Origin: Artocarpus heterophyllus
Taxonomy: Eukaryota; Streptophyta; Magnoliopsida; Rosales; Moraceae
Direction of reading: 5' to 3'
Assembly: GCA_025403435.1 (NCBI GenBank)
Contig: CM046353.1
Location: forward strand, 12,634,836-12,698,835
Length of the DNA: 64,000 nucleotides
Every line of letters begins with the position of its first letter. Within the stretch, counting starts at the first letter, position 1. Under the pieces are notes generated by a model. It worked only from the letters and a program-made list of their open reading frames with translations. It was not told the DNA's origin and searched no databases. The translations under genes and the position numbers were made by a program. Of the stretch, positions 23,626-35,609 are shown piece by piece.

Positions 23626-26600
23626 TTTGTTTGTTGTTTTCTTTATAATTAGATATTTTTTGTAATATTCCTCATAAATATATTAATTACTAATATTATT
23701 TTAACATATCCTAATTCAAACATTTCTTAAATAATTTGGTAAACTATTATTTTCTAAAATATGGCTCTAATAAATATCCTTTACACTATGTTTTTCACAT
23801 TGAAATAATTCTTTTTAAATATTTTCAAAGTTTTTTGTTTGGAAATCTTATATTTATTGTGTAAGTGTTTTAAACAAACATAAATGAAATGCCTTTTTTA
23901 CTTCAACATTTGGATGCTCAACACATTCTTATATATAGTTAGTTGCCTGGTAATTTTTTTTTTTTTTTTTGTAGAAATCTTGTATTTTTTAAAAAAATAC
24001 TTTTTTTTTCTAATTCCTCTTTTCAATTAATTTCTTAAATTTGTGCAAAGTTTTATTTTTCTCGAACCCTATATTATTTCTTTGAATGTTTTGTCTAAAG
24101 TACATGCTCTTTTTCTATAATGTGCCTTGATTTATTGAAACTTTGATCAAATAACGGGTTGAGGTACTTGAGCTCACTTCCATGTGAATTGAAAGTTTAC
24201 AATGATGTCCGACACGTCCTTCTTTATTATTGTTTTTTAACAAAATATTTCAACTCATGGATCTTTATTTCTATAGATTACGTACTTCTATATTGTATAA
24301 AGAAGACAAAATCAAATTGTTTATTTGTTTTCAACCAAGAAAGTTAATTTCCTCACAAGACATCAAAGTTACGCTGAGTTAAAAAAAGAACAACATCCAA
24401 ACAAGTCTAGCAAAAAATAAAATGAAATAAAAAATCCATCGCAACAAGATGTCAAGATTGACGGCAACTTAGGCATATTTCGAAGCTTGCTGACAGTAGA
24501 AGCATAATTCTGAAAAGAAAAAGAAAAATGCAGAAGCATAGTCACATTGAGTTAGTAAAATGATTTTGAAAATAATAAGTAACGACTACTTTTCAGATTT
24601 AGAAATACCAAATCTGATGGTCTGGGCCACCCCCACCAACAACCGCATCCGCCTCCATGGCGCCACCACCATCTAGAATTAGAAATGCGTTTCAAGAGCA
24701 TGTGAGATTCAGTTGAGTTTTGTTTTGTTTTGTTTTTTTTTTTTTTTTTTTTACATTTCAGTTTTAAAAATTATTTTACTTTTTAGCTTAATTTTCAAGA
24801 TAATGCTTAATAAATATTTAATAAGATGGTTGAAGGCATAGTTATGTCAATCAGTAATTATACAACTAACTTCATAAATCCCTTTCACCCAACCTCTAAT
24901 TGTCTAAAAAAATAAATATTGAGAAGGTAATTATTGTTTTTTTTTTATAATAAATTTGACTAGTTAAGGAATGGTGGATTCTAACTCTTATGTTCTCTTG
25001 TTCTTGTCTTCTTTCATGCCACACGTCAACTATAATGTCATGTTAATCAATTAAAATATTATATTTAAATTAAAATGCCACATTGATTAAAATATTATAT
25101 CTATTTATTATTCCCAGTGGCTTTATTGTCATCATGTCAATTATCCTTATTATTTTATTATAAAATTACTTAAGAGAATTAGCTGAGTTTTTTTTTAAAA
25201 AAAAAAAAGGGGGAAACACCTTACTTTTAGTCAAACTTACAAAAACATAAAGTTTGAAAGTTAATATTTTAAAACAAAAAAAAACCCTAATTTATGACAT
25301 AAATTGAGTTCATTCACTTTTCTATACTTCTAATTACAATTTTCACCATAATATAACGAATTTTTTCCTCTTACTCTTTAAGAGCAATTTTGTGTTATTA
25401 AAGTCCTATTGTGATTATTATTATTACTTTTCTGAGAATCCTATTCTTTATTTATTTGTCATTTATAAGACTAAAATCTTAGAAAGAAGCCCTAAACGTT
25501 CTTATGAGAAAAAAAAAAGTCAACCAGGAATTTGCTGGCTACGTGACGATGAGGAGTGGTTGGGGTCATTAGCAAGACGGCGGGCTTTTAGGGAATTAGT
25601 CGACCTGGCTTTTGTGACTAGTACAACGCGCTTCCAAGGGTGGTTTTTGCGGGTGGTCGCTATATTGTGGTTGCGACAGTGGCGGCTCAAGGTGGAGCAC
25701 TGGTAAGTCGAGAACAATAGCCAGATCGTGGGGTCAATCGTTACAACAACGATAGCTTGGGGTGGGCACTAGCAGTGTTGCTCTATCGATATGCCGTGGG
25801 GATGGTTTGCTTGGATGTTTAATTATCATAAGGGTTTCTTTTTCGTCAAAAAATTGTAAAGGCTTAACTCATTGAGTTTCAACTATTGAGACTAAAGATG
25901 CTAGAAGAATGGTTGAGATTGTTTTATATAATTTTAATTATTTTATACGAAAAATTGACATAGTTAATTAGTATGAGACGTTATAACATATAATACTGTT
26001 TCGGTTAAGTAGGTGTTCTCATTATTTAAATAAAACACATAAAGTGTTAGTTGACGGTTCCATCCTTTGAGGACAAATGTGTTAAAAAATACCCTTCTCA
26101 CTCCACTTTAAGTTCCCACATATATGCATATATTTATATATATTGATACACATATACATATATGTCCTGTCAAATGCAATGCATATATAACATTGTGCCC
26201 TAATTAATAATCATAAAAAATATTCCAAAAAAAATTATCCGGTAAAACAACAGAATAGAAACATGAGAATTGCATATATAGGTGTCTCTTACGAAGGAGC
26301 TCGCAGCCTCGCATTTGCACCAGTAAAACAAATGGAATACTTTTCATTTCTTCATAATAACAATTGAGAACTATATAAATACGGAAAATGACCCATTTGG
26401 TATTATTTTAGGAGTTTTTGGAAATATTTTTCATATTTTTTTAGACAAAAATTTTAAACATACTTTCAACATAATTTCAAAAAAAAATTAAAATAAAATT
26501 ATTTTTACGTATTTTGAAAACATATCTCATAAGGTTTGCCAAACCTTTAGTCTTTGGTCGCACAGGGTAGTTGGCATCAGTTTCATTCAGTCATAATTTC

Positions 26601-26824
26601 TCATAATTAAGGACACGAAGAAGCTGAATTTTAGAAGTCAAAGAGAGGAAAAAATGAAGGAATATACTTGTTTTCTTTGGTAGAAAAGTTGCAGGACATA
26701 TGACACATTTTACAACAAGAAAATAAACGTTCTGCATTAAAAAACGTTATCACAAAACAAACACTGCATCAAATCGTGAGAGAGAGGAAAAAAATTTTAT
26801 AGTAGAAACTTTATTTTTGATCTG
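23626..26824. other. AT-rich intergenic DNA, no supported gene
   Basis: Homopolymer T and A runs dominate. A short GC-rich patch on the minus strand at 24605-24675 and a sequence at 24430-24512 carry splice-like edges but no recognisable protein. A second GC-richer patch at 25530-25800 has a 104-codon frame of unknown meaning. Confidence 0.3.
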
Positions 26825-26990
26825 TGCATGTGTTTGATAAAATCAATTCTAATTAAAACTTTTGGTTGCTATAGTATAAAGCTTTCATATGCTACAATAA
26901 TCTAATAAAGAAGTTCTCACATGCTACAATTTTCAGTTCAAAAGTTTCAATTCTAACCACAAACTTCCCAAACAACTTAATAGAAGCTGT
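26825..26990. repeat. small MITE-like repeat, copy B
   Basis: Starts 'gtgtttgataaaatcaattc' and ends near 'cttcccaaacaact', giving short inverted TGTTTG/CAAACA ends. The interior has 'catatgctacaa' and 'tctcacatgctacaattttc'. It closely resembles copy C, which the solo LTR interrupts. Confidence 0.5.
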
Positions 26991-28479
26991 TGTTTCAGAA
27001 AACTAGAAATACATACAAAAAATAAATATTTAAGTGGAACAAGAGAACTAGAAAACAAAAATAATCTAGGCTGCGCTTTTCTGGGCGACAAAATCTTCTC
27101 CCATTTTCTTGTACTAAATTTCCAACTTAGATTAAAGTTCTCAAATGAGTTACGGACATGTGTCCCCCCAAAAAGTCGAGAACAAAAGTGACATTTTGAA
27201 TTTTACTTGCCTAATTTTCTACCACACGCATGCTTTGTGGCATCTGGAAGTTCTGTGAACGTATTCTAATTTTCTTACCTTTTGTTCTTTAATCTTTTGA
27301 AGATTCAAGAGTTGAATTAATTCATATAAGTACATTTTTGAATCCACAAGGTATCGTCTCATATCACGTCTCCTTACTTCATGCATTTATGAGATCAGAT
27401 ATAAAGTTGATCTTTAGCCACCTCTATCACATGGGTGGCAATTTGGGTTTGATTAACAACAAAATTGGCATGAAATTATATCGAATTGATTCAATTTATT
27501 AACTTTTTATTAAAATATATGGGCAAATGTAGACGAATAATTTTTAAAATAATCAATTTAATAAAATTATTTTTAATAAAATAAAAAATATAATATTTAC
27601 AACCTAAGTTCACAAAGCAAAGTATAAATAAGTGGATTAAATAAGTAAAGTAATACTTATATTTCTTATAGTAGTCGTGACAAGACGGATTTGAGTAATC
27701 TTTTTACTAAACGTGTAACACATGAGTTAATTTGAACTCGACGTAAAAATTGAGGTTGGCTCAAACATAACCAAATTGCCATCTCAATTATTTTATTTTT
27801 GGAGAAATTTTTTCGTCTTTAATATATGGAATTCCCAACGAAAGCATTGAATTTTCATAAAAATGTACATACCCTCCATCTCACTCCAATATAACCTAAA
27901 TACACTACAAACAACTATGAAATTAACGTTTATACTTTATTAAATACGAATTTTTCTATCATATTTTCATAAATTAACTTAAAACGTTACAAGAAAAAAA
28001 AAAGTTATATTTTGGCGGGTGAAGTCATCCCTCAATTTTGCACACTAACTGTACAAAAATTATTTAAAACACCAAATTACCCTTAATGTTCTTTTTAAAA
28101 TTAAAATAAAATAACTTAAAAGAATGAACAAAACTGAAAAAAAAAATCCTAAAAAAGTCTTTTTTTAAAAAAAGAAAGAAAGAAAGAAAAGAATATGTAA
28201 AAAGTACAGATCCTAAGACATGATTGATAACTTGATTGTCATAGTGATAAACTAGGTGGTTCACGCGCCCTCACCACTGACGCGACGTTGGTTGCAGCCT
28301 AGATAGGTAATGAGCTTGTAATCTGTGGTTGCACCCAGGCTAAGGGTTGCTGCCCCTCGGGTTATGATCCCTTCCTAATTCTAGCTTTTGACACTATGGT
28401 CTCCACTACAGTGGGTCGCCCAATAAGATGGTTTTTTAATTTTTTTTTATTTTTTAGAATTTTTGTTGGGTAGAATCTA
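26991..28479. other. AT-rich intergenic DNA, no supported gene
   Basis: No gene recognised. A GC-richer patch at 28260-28430 has no tRNA cloverleaf or long frame that I can support. Confidence 0.3.
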
Positions 28480-30835
28480 ATATTTTGATATCAATTGCCA
28501 AAGCAAGGGAAAGAAGAAGAACAGAAATGGCAGTAACCAAAACAACAGCTAAAACATGAACAACTACCATTACAAAAAAAACTATATTTAACGACATATT
28601 ATTTATGATATGTAGTTTTTGATGTTATTGAAAAGTACATATAATGACATCTATATTTAACGACATATTATTTACGACATGTAGTTTTTGAATGTCATTG
28701 AAAAGTACATACAATGACATCTCCAACAAATATGTCGTTAATGACATTTGAAACAATAATTAACAACATCTCTATGATGTCATATTAAAACTCTCCTTTT
28801 AACGACAATAGTTTAGTGTCGTTAAATTATTTAACGACAAGTAGGAGATGTCATCAAAGCCTTGGAGATTCTACAACACCCCTTATAGACGATATTTGAC
28901 CAATATCGTCTATAAGGGGTGTCGTAGAATCTCCAAGGCTTTGATGACATCTCCTACTTGTCATTAAATAATTTAACAACACTAAACTATTGTCGTTAAA
29001 ATGAGACCTTTAATACAACGTCTGTATAGATATCGTTAATTATTGTTTTAAATATCATTAAAGACATGTTTGTTGGAGATGTCATTGTATGTACTTTTCA
29101 ATGATATTTAAAAACTACATGTCGTAAATAATATGTCGTTAAATGTAATTTTTCTTGTAGTGTACCTGCTAGCACCGGCACCAGCACCAGCACCTACACC
29201 TGCACTTGCACTTGCACTAGCTCCTCTTCCAACACATGTTCAAGACAACAAGAGACCACAACAGGACGTCAACCGAGGTCATCCATACATAAGGTTTAAT
29301 ACCTACATTGACCTCAACAAAAACATATAAGAATATACAACCACGTCAAAGTACGAAATCTCTTAAAAAGGCCATTATTGTTAAGAAAAGATACAGCAAA
29401 AAGAAACCAAATTAAATATTTAACACCTCTAAATGCACCGACCTAAAGGATGAAATCGAAGACTTAACTAGAACGGGATACCTATGGGTATATACTAGAG
29501 CAAATCATCTAGGCGGTGTCTGAGCTGACCAAAAATCAATGAGAATAGAATGATGATAACAATCGAAAACCCGCATGAGTCATAAGGACCATCCAAGTTG
29601 GGTCTTATTTGGGGGGGACCTTAAGATGGGCACAAAAAAACCATGCTCGAGAAGGCAAGAGCCAACGTTTTCATAAGATGAAAATGTCAAAGAAAGGCCA
29701 AACAAGAAATTAGACATATGAACCTTTAGATTACATTCAGTGAAGAAGATGCCCGAGGTGTTCATTTCCTGCACAATGATGCATCGTTGACCTAGCAATA
29801 ATCAGAAATCACGAGGTATACAGGGATTTTATAGATAACGGAAGCTCAGTTGACATCAACTACTCAGAAGCCTTCGAGCATATGCAAATCCTAAAATCTC
29901 AACTAATTCTATTCTCACAACCACTATACGAATTTATCAGAGATAGCATTGTCCTTGAAGTGATGATCATGTTACGGTTACTATCACTACCTGACCAAAC
30001 ACTTCTATTGTAATGTCAAACTTCATAGCTGTTAAGGGAGGCACCCAATATAATGTGGTAATTGGAAGATTAACCCTTAGGGTCGTCAAAGCTATTTCCT
30101 TCGTCTACTATCAAGTGGTGAAATTCCCAACTGAGAACGGAGTCAAAGAGATGAGAGGACCAATATGATGCCTGAACTACCTATATAGACTATGGCAAAC
30201 TATGAGTTACCTAAATACTAGACGATGGTGGTTAACATAGCTCCTGCTTTGGAATAATTCAACATGGATCTAAGAATGGAAGGAGAAATAATAGTGGCCT
30301 AGCTAGTGGAGGATCTGAAAGAGCACATGGTAGATGACAAAGACCTAATCAAAATGTTGAAGATCAGAATAGAGCTGACACTTCGTCACCGAGCAGACCG
30401 AGCAAACTTTATCGTATTCGTTAAGAAGAACTTCAACATATTTGCTTGGATACACGATGACATGGTTGGCATATCCCACTCAATCATGTGCCACAGCTTC
30501 AACATCGACCCCAAGTTCCTATCAGTGAGGTAGAAAAAGCAGCCCCTCAATGTGGAGAGATATCAGGCACTCAAGAATGAGGTGGAAAAACTTGTCAAAA
30601 ATAAATTCATAAGAGAAGCTCATTACTGGATTGGATTGCCAATGTAGTGTTAGTTAGGAAACTAAACTTGCATAGACTTCATCAATTTTAACAAAGCTTG
30701 CCCAAAAGACAACTTCTCCTTGCCATAGATTAACCAATTGATAGATGTGACTGCAGGCTAGGAGCTAATGAGCTTTATGGATGCATAATCTAGATACAAC
30801 CAAAACCCTATGTATGAACCCGATGATGAGAAGCA
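28480..30835 (+). pseudogene. Tat-lineage gag-PR-RT relic, plus strand
   Basis: Heavily decayed. After a MITE at 28568-29162, a Pro/Ala-rich gag stretch (29165-29240) is followed near 29430-29480 by CTDLKDEIEDLTRTGYL, the segment after the gag Cys/His motif. The protease region near 29835 shows FIDNGSSVDI, here with the catalytic Asp intact, then GRLTLRVVKAISFVYY. The RT start at 30306-30533 has NFNIFAWIHDDMVGISHSIM, followed by DFINFNKACPKDNF-like and MDA blocks to about 30830. There are many stops and frameshifts, and no LTRs were found on either side. It belongs to the same broad lineage as the 4496-20683 element but is not a recent copy of it. Confidence 0.75.
28568..29162. mobile_element. 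CACTA-type MITE forming a near-complete palindrome, copy 1
   Basis: 595 bp with ends CATTACAAAAAAAAC (decayed from CACTACAAGAAAAAC) and TTTTTCTTGTAGTG, flanked by TAC on both sides (28565-28567, 29163-29165). The two halves are inverted copies meeting near 28890, so the transcript could fold into one long hairpin. The words TTTAACGACA / TGTCGTTAAA recur in each arm. CACTA ends with a 3-bp duplication are the hallmark of En/Spm transposons; it has no coding capacity. Confidence 0.88.
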
Positions 30836-32121
30836 TAACTCAAAATTGATGAAAAAAAGAACAGATTAAATTTCCTTACTTTTGCAATATGTGCTTAGAA
30901 GTCATTATTCTTTTATTTTAGAAAAACAACATACCGTTTTTCTTTTTTTCTCTGCTTTTAAGACGTAAGAATCTAGAGGTTTTTTTTTCTTCCTAAGGTG
31001 TGTTCTTTGAAATTTTATTTTGCTTTATAGAAGGTACTAGAAGTCACATTTACATAGTGTATCCTTTCAAATTTTATTTTTATTTTTTAACTTGAATTTA
31101 AAACTTCCAATGAATTTGTTTTTAACCTTTGAAAAAGGATGAATATTGCTAAAAGAAGAGAGAATTACATGTCGTGTAACACATCTAAATAATGTATTTA
31201 TTCATATCACACTTAAAAAAATTATGCCACGATATAATTCATATTACATGTTTAAGTTATATCACAAATTTATAAATTTGTGTCGTATTTAAGAAAAGTA
31301 ACCTTCAAAAGATGATATTTATGAAACCCCAACCCCCAATGGGGCCCATAAATGAGCCATCTCGTGACTCAGAGTAGTCTTAGACTTTTCCTTTTTTTAT
31401 GGGGAGAAACAGTTAAAAAGCATTTTTTAAAAAAATATTCATGGTAAATAATATAGTTAAAATTTTATGGTAGATGGACCATTTAAGATAAATGTTTTCT
31501 TTACGAAATATATTTGTGAGAAAGTTACTTTATAAATATGCTTCGAAATAAATGATATTAAAAAATATAACCTATATCAAATTTTACCATGTAATTGCTA
31601 TTAGTCAATGCATTCTTTTTTTAATTTTTTTATTTTTACATTTTGTAATTTTCAAATTATTTATAATATTTCAAAATTTTACAATTATAAAGAAAAATAC
31701 ATAAAACATTTGAGATAACCGTATACAATTTTAATGCCACATCCATATATTGTATTTTTTTATTTTATATAGCTAAATATAACAATTATATTGGCCATGA
31801 TGTTACCATTTTTTTGTCGCAAACATTTGAAAATTGAGCACTATAAGATACAGATCTAACATAATTAGTTTTCTTTCTATAAAAAAAAAAAAAAAAAAAA
31901 AAATCCTAAACATTGGGGTTTCTCTAGAAAGGCCCTACGGTATTTGTACGCTTTTAAACAGTTGAATCTAATCTTTTCTGTTTTTTCACGAGTTTTAAAT
32001 ATCGAAAGACAAACATTTACCGATAAATTACTTTATCAACGTCTATAGAAGAAATTCCTAATATTTTCTCCTTTCAAATCTGACTTTTCAAATCCTAGGA
32101 TCCTAAAATTCAATCAAGTTA
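30836..32121. other. AT-rich intergenic DNA before CHI copy 1
   Basis: No gene supported. There is a poly(A) run of about 24 at 31880-31903. The distal promoter of CHI copy 1 would lie in the last part. Confidence 0.35.
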
Positions 32122-32177
32122 ACGTCATCCTAACCCACCTAGTGAACGGAAGATGACGTCAAACTCTCCTATAAATA
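32122..32177 (+). promoter_or_regulatory. promoter of CHI copy 1: ACGT and MYB-type elements plus TATA box
   Basis: TATAAATA at 32170-32177 lies 88 bp before the ATG. Upstream are ACGTCA (32122-32127), CACCTA (32136-32141) and TGACGTC (32154-32160). Paired ACGT (bZIP/HY5) and ACCTA (R2R3-MYB) elements near the TATA box are a known arrangement in light- and MYB-regulated flavonoid genes. Regulation here is inferred from motif presence only. Confidence 0.55.
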
Positions 32178-32265
32178 TCCACGTTCTCGTATCTCCTAAA
32201 TGCCCGTCAACAAGAGGTACAAAAAAACATATCAGTAAACAAAACAAAGGCATTACATTCAAATA

Positions 32266-33711
32266 ATGGCCACCTTAGTATCTCCGTTAATCACTGGATT
32301 ACAGGTAGAGACACAATGGTTTCCGCCGGAGGTGAGGCCTCCGGGCTTGAAAGAGACTTTCTTCCTTGCCGGTGCAGGTAACTTTTCCGTCTCTTAAAAC
32401 CCGCTTGAATACAATTTTCAATGATTTAAATAAGTTAGTCATGTTTATGCCAAGTTTCTCTAATATCAGTTGATTTTAAATAAATAAATAAAAAATAATA
32501 ATAAAGTTACTTGTGTAAATGAATTTTTTGCTAGGATGGAGAGGGATGGAAAAGGACGGGAAGTTCGTGAAGTTCACAACGACCGGAGTGTACGTGAAGA
32601 ATGACGCTGTGTCGTGGCTCGCCGATAAATGGAAGTGCAAGACGGCTGAGGAGCTGTTGGCATCTGATGAGTTCTTCCATGACATAGTCACGGGTGGCTA
32701 ATTATTTTCTATTTCCTAACTTTTTTTCCCCCTAATATTTACACATTTAAGTTCTTCTTGTTTTGACAAAACAAAAAAGAAAAATTAATTCTTAGCTAGG
32801 AGCTAAAATTTCCTAACCATACTTGGTGTTTGCTTTTAATTAAAACGGAATTTTTGGCAAAATATTTATAATTTTTTTTTGGCTCTATAATTTATAGGTC
32901 CATTTGAGAAATTCTATCGTTTGACGCATATAACACCGTTGGAGGGCGAGGAGTTCTCGGGGAAGGTAGGAGGACACTTAGCCAACAAAATCAAATCTGC
33001 CGGCGCTTTTGGTGACGCCGAAGCAAAAGCCATTGACAAGTTTGTTGGCCTCTACAAAGACAAAGACATCCTCCCTCTTGGATTCTCCAATCTTTACTTT
33101 CAGTCACCAACCGGATCACTTACGGTTAGTAAAATGAGAACGACTTTTTTTTTAAATTTTGGTAATCAAATTTTTTTTTACAATTCTTTTTTAATTTTAC
33201 GAAAAGCACGTGTTACATGATGTGTGGTTTATAAATAAAAAAATAAAGTTTGTATTTTTGTATAGGAAGAATATAGCAAATAATATAATATTTATAAAAT
33301 TTTCAAAGTAAATAACACGTAAAGAAATTATTACAGTGTACGTTTATCATTTACAATACAATTGGTTTTAGAAAAGTGTTTATTTACTACTATTTACTAC
33401 GCTTTCCATTTTATATATTATACATACTTCTTTCCTTTTTTTTTTTTTTTTTTTTAACCAAAAAGAACCCATCTTATCAGATCAATTTCTTTAGCCCCAA
33501 TTTATGTGTCTTTTTTTTTTATTAAAAAAAATAGGTCACTTTCTCCGAGGATCCATCCATGATACCAGAAGAGCAGGGTGATGTGATAGAGAACAAGCCA
33601 CTTTCGGAGGTAATGTTGGACTCCATTATTGGAAAGATCGGCGTTTCTCCTACGTTGAAACGAAGCCTGGCTGAAAGGCTGTCTCAACTTATGAAAGAAA
33701 TAGCCCACTAA
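32266..33711 (+). CDS. CHI: chalcone isomerase, divergent copy (copy 1)
   Basis: Four exons: 32266-32377, 32535-32693, 32898-33124 and 33535-33711; all introns are GT-AG and the frame stays intact, giving 224 residues, the usual CHI length. CHI closes naringenin chalcone to (2S)-naringenin in the cytosol/ER-associated flavonoid pathway. Family landmarks are VRPPG (23-27), GAGWRGME (36-43, Arg40), [12 protein letters not shown] (47-58, Thr52), [24 protein letters not shown] and [16 protein letters not shown]. Aligned with alfalfa CHI, Arg36, Thr48 and the Ser190/Ile191-type pair are kept, but Tyr106 is Phe110 and Asn113 is His117. The ATG is the first after the TATA box and matches family starts. 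It may be a low-activity, altered-specificity or non-catalytic CHI. The family call is firm; the activity is open. Confidence 0.93.
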
Positions 33712-33865
33712 TATACAAAACGACTGCATTTCAGCATAGTATGCAAACGACAGTAAACGAGAGCTTTGAAGCTGAAAAATTAATGGAATAAGTGAGTTCA
33801 TGATCATGAAGTGATAGAAACAGGCGATGTTGCAAAAAAATAGAGAACGCATTGAACTCCATATT

Positions 33866-33914
33866 AATAAATTTGTAATTTCTATTTGTAGCTTACATCC
33901 ATGATATCAATAAA
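33866..33914 (+). terminator. polyadenylation signals of CHI copy 1
   Basis: AATAAA at 33866-33871 and again at 33909-33914, 155-200 bp after the stop codon and before the downstream MITE at 34030. Confidence 0.5.
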
Positions 33915-34029
33915 AACAATTTATCTTTGAATAATTAACTAAATGTATTAATTAAGGTGTGATGTTTTATCTTTGAACCAGTTTGATTGGTTAGTTTCAA
34001 TTCGCTGCCAAGTTTCAAAGCATTAATGT

Positions 34030-34556
34030 CACTACAAGAAAAACTATATTTAACGACATATTATTTACGACAAGTAGTTTTTGAATGTCGTTGAAAAGAA
34101 CATGCAATGACATTTCTAACAAAGATATCATTAACGATATTTGAAACAATAATTAACGACATCTATATAGATGTCATATTAAAGGTCTCCTTTTAACGAC
34201 AATAGTTTAGTGTCGTTAAATTATTTAACGACAAGTATGAGATGTCGTCAAAGCCTTGGAGATTCCATGACACCTCTTATAGACGATATTGCTCAAGATG
34301 TCGTCTATAAGGGGTGTCGTGGAATCTCTAATGCTTTGACGACATCTCCTACTTGTCATTAAATAATTTAACGACATAAAACTATTGTCGCTAAAAGGAA
34401 ACCTTTAATACGGCATCTATATAGATGTTGTTAATTATTGTTTCAAATGTTATTAACGACATGTTTGTTGGAGATGTCGTTGTATGTACTTTTCAACGAC
34501 ATTCAAAAACTACATGTCGTAAATAATATGTTGTTAAATGTAGTTTTTTTGTAGTG
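34030..34556. mobile_element. CACTA-type MITE forming a near-complete palindrome, copy 2
   Basis: 527 bp, begins CACTACAAGAAAAACTATAT and ends in GTAGTG, flanked by TGT on both sides (34027-34029, 34557-34559). It has the same palindromic structure and TTTAACGACA words as 28568-29162, with its centre near 34296. It starts 319 bp after the CHI copy 1 stop and about 115 bp after the second AATAAA, so read-through transcripts of the gene could include the hairpin. Confidence 0.92.
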
Positions 34557-35609
34557 TGTACTGGGGAAGCGCATTTTGTTATGCATTTCCTGTGTATTTG
34601 TGTTGACAGGTTTGTATTTAATGTCAATATAAGAGTCAAGGATACCAATGCAACGCCCCTACGAAAGTCCTTTCTTTTATTGTTGAACTTAATTGTCAAT
34701 AAGAAGTTTAGAAAAATTACGTATTTTTCCAAGAAAAAAAACAGCTATTTTTTAAACTATTTATCAGATTTACTTCACCCTCTTTAGTTAGTCCAACGAA
34801 ACACGAAAGGTATTCGGTTAATCGATCATCTGCAAAAATAGTTAGTATACTATCACAAAATATATAACCAACCCAAATACATTTTTAATTAAAAAAAAAT
34901 CATGGTATAACCCTATGATACTAAACATCCAAAAGCGTAAACCAGTCAAAAAACTATGATAAGTTCAAAAGAAATCTTCACAAACAAAATTCTGTCTCAA
35001 TAAAAAAAAAGTGCAGAATTTAATAAATTAAATATTGTTTAAGTTTTAAATTTCTTTCATGGCGTGATTATGTTTCCAATCCAGCACTCTTTGCATACAA
35101 GCCCGGCCTTCTCCTCCATCTTAGTCAACTTGCCTTGTACCTTTATTTGCAACATGATATAAAACTAAATAAGTATAAGCTTAGCAAGTACATTTCATTT
35201 TCTTACAAACAAAACATTTCATAAAGATTTAGGTGAAAATATAATCTTAACATAATAGTGGATTAGTGTACTTTCTTTATATAACATATCTTTTCTTTAT
35301 TTCTATATTCAACATAATTCTTTTCTTTTTTTTTAGGGCCCCGGCTTTGCACCATAAATATAGTTGGCGCACCGTCATGAGACAAATGAGATAGTTAATC
35401 CCAAACCAAACGTAAAAGTCCACCTTATGGGACAATCCACCTAGTGGGATAAATATAAACATGGGATGCGCAATACTTTAATTAAGTGATATATACATAT
35501 ATATATATATAATTACTTTAAAAATCTTGTCATAAAACATGCGCTAAACATTCTTGTTACAACAAGAGTTCATAAAATGTGAATATTTAAAAAAAAAGAA
35601 CTTAAAAAT
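34557..35609. other. intergenic DNA, possible old LTR-like sequence
   Basis: No gene supported. Phrases at 35340-35460 (inverted 'aagtccacctt' and 'gacaatccacctag' blocks) resemble the non-coding part of gypsy LTRs on the minus strand. If so, the Tekay element landed in an older LTR that resumes after 44455. Confidence 0.3.

Noticed and set aside
28260..28430. Possible tRNA or gene in a GC-richer patch
   Set aside because: No intact anticodon or T-arm structure and no long frame; nothing positive supports a gene.
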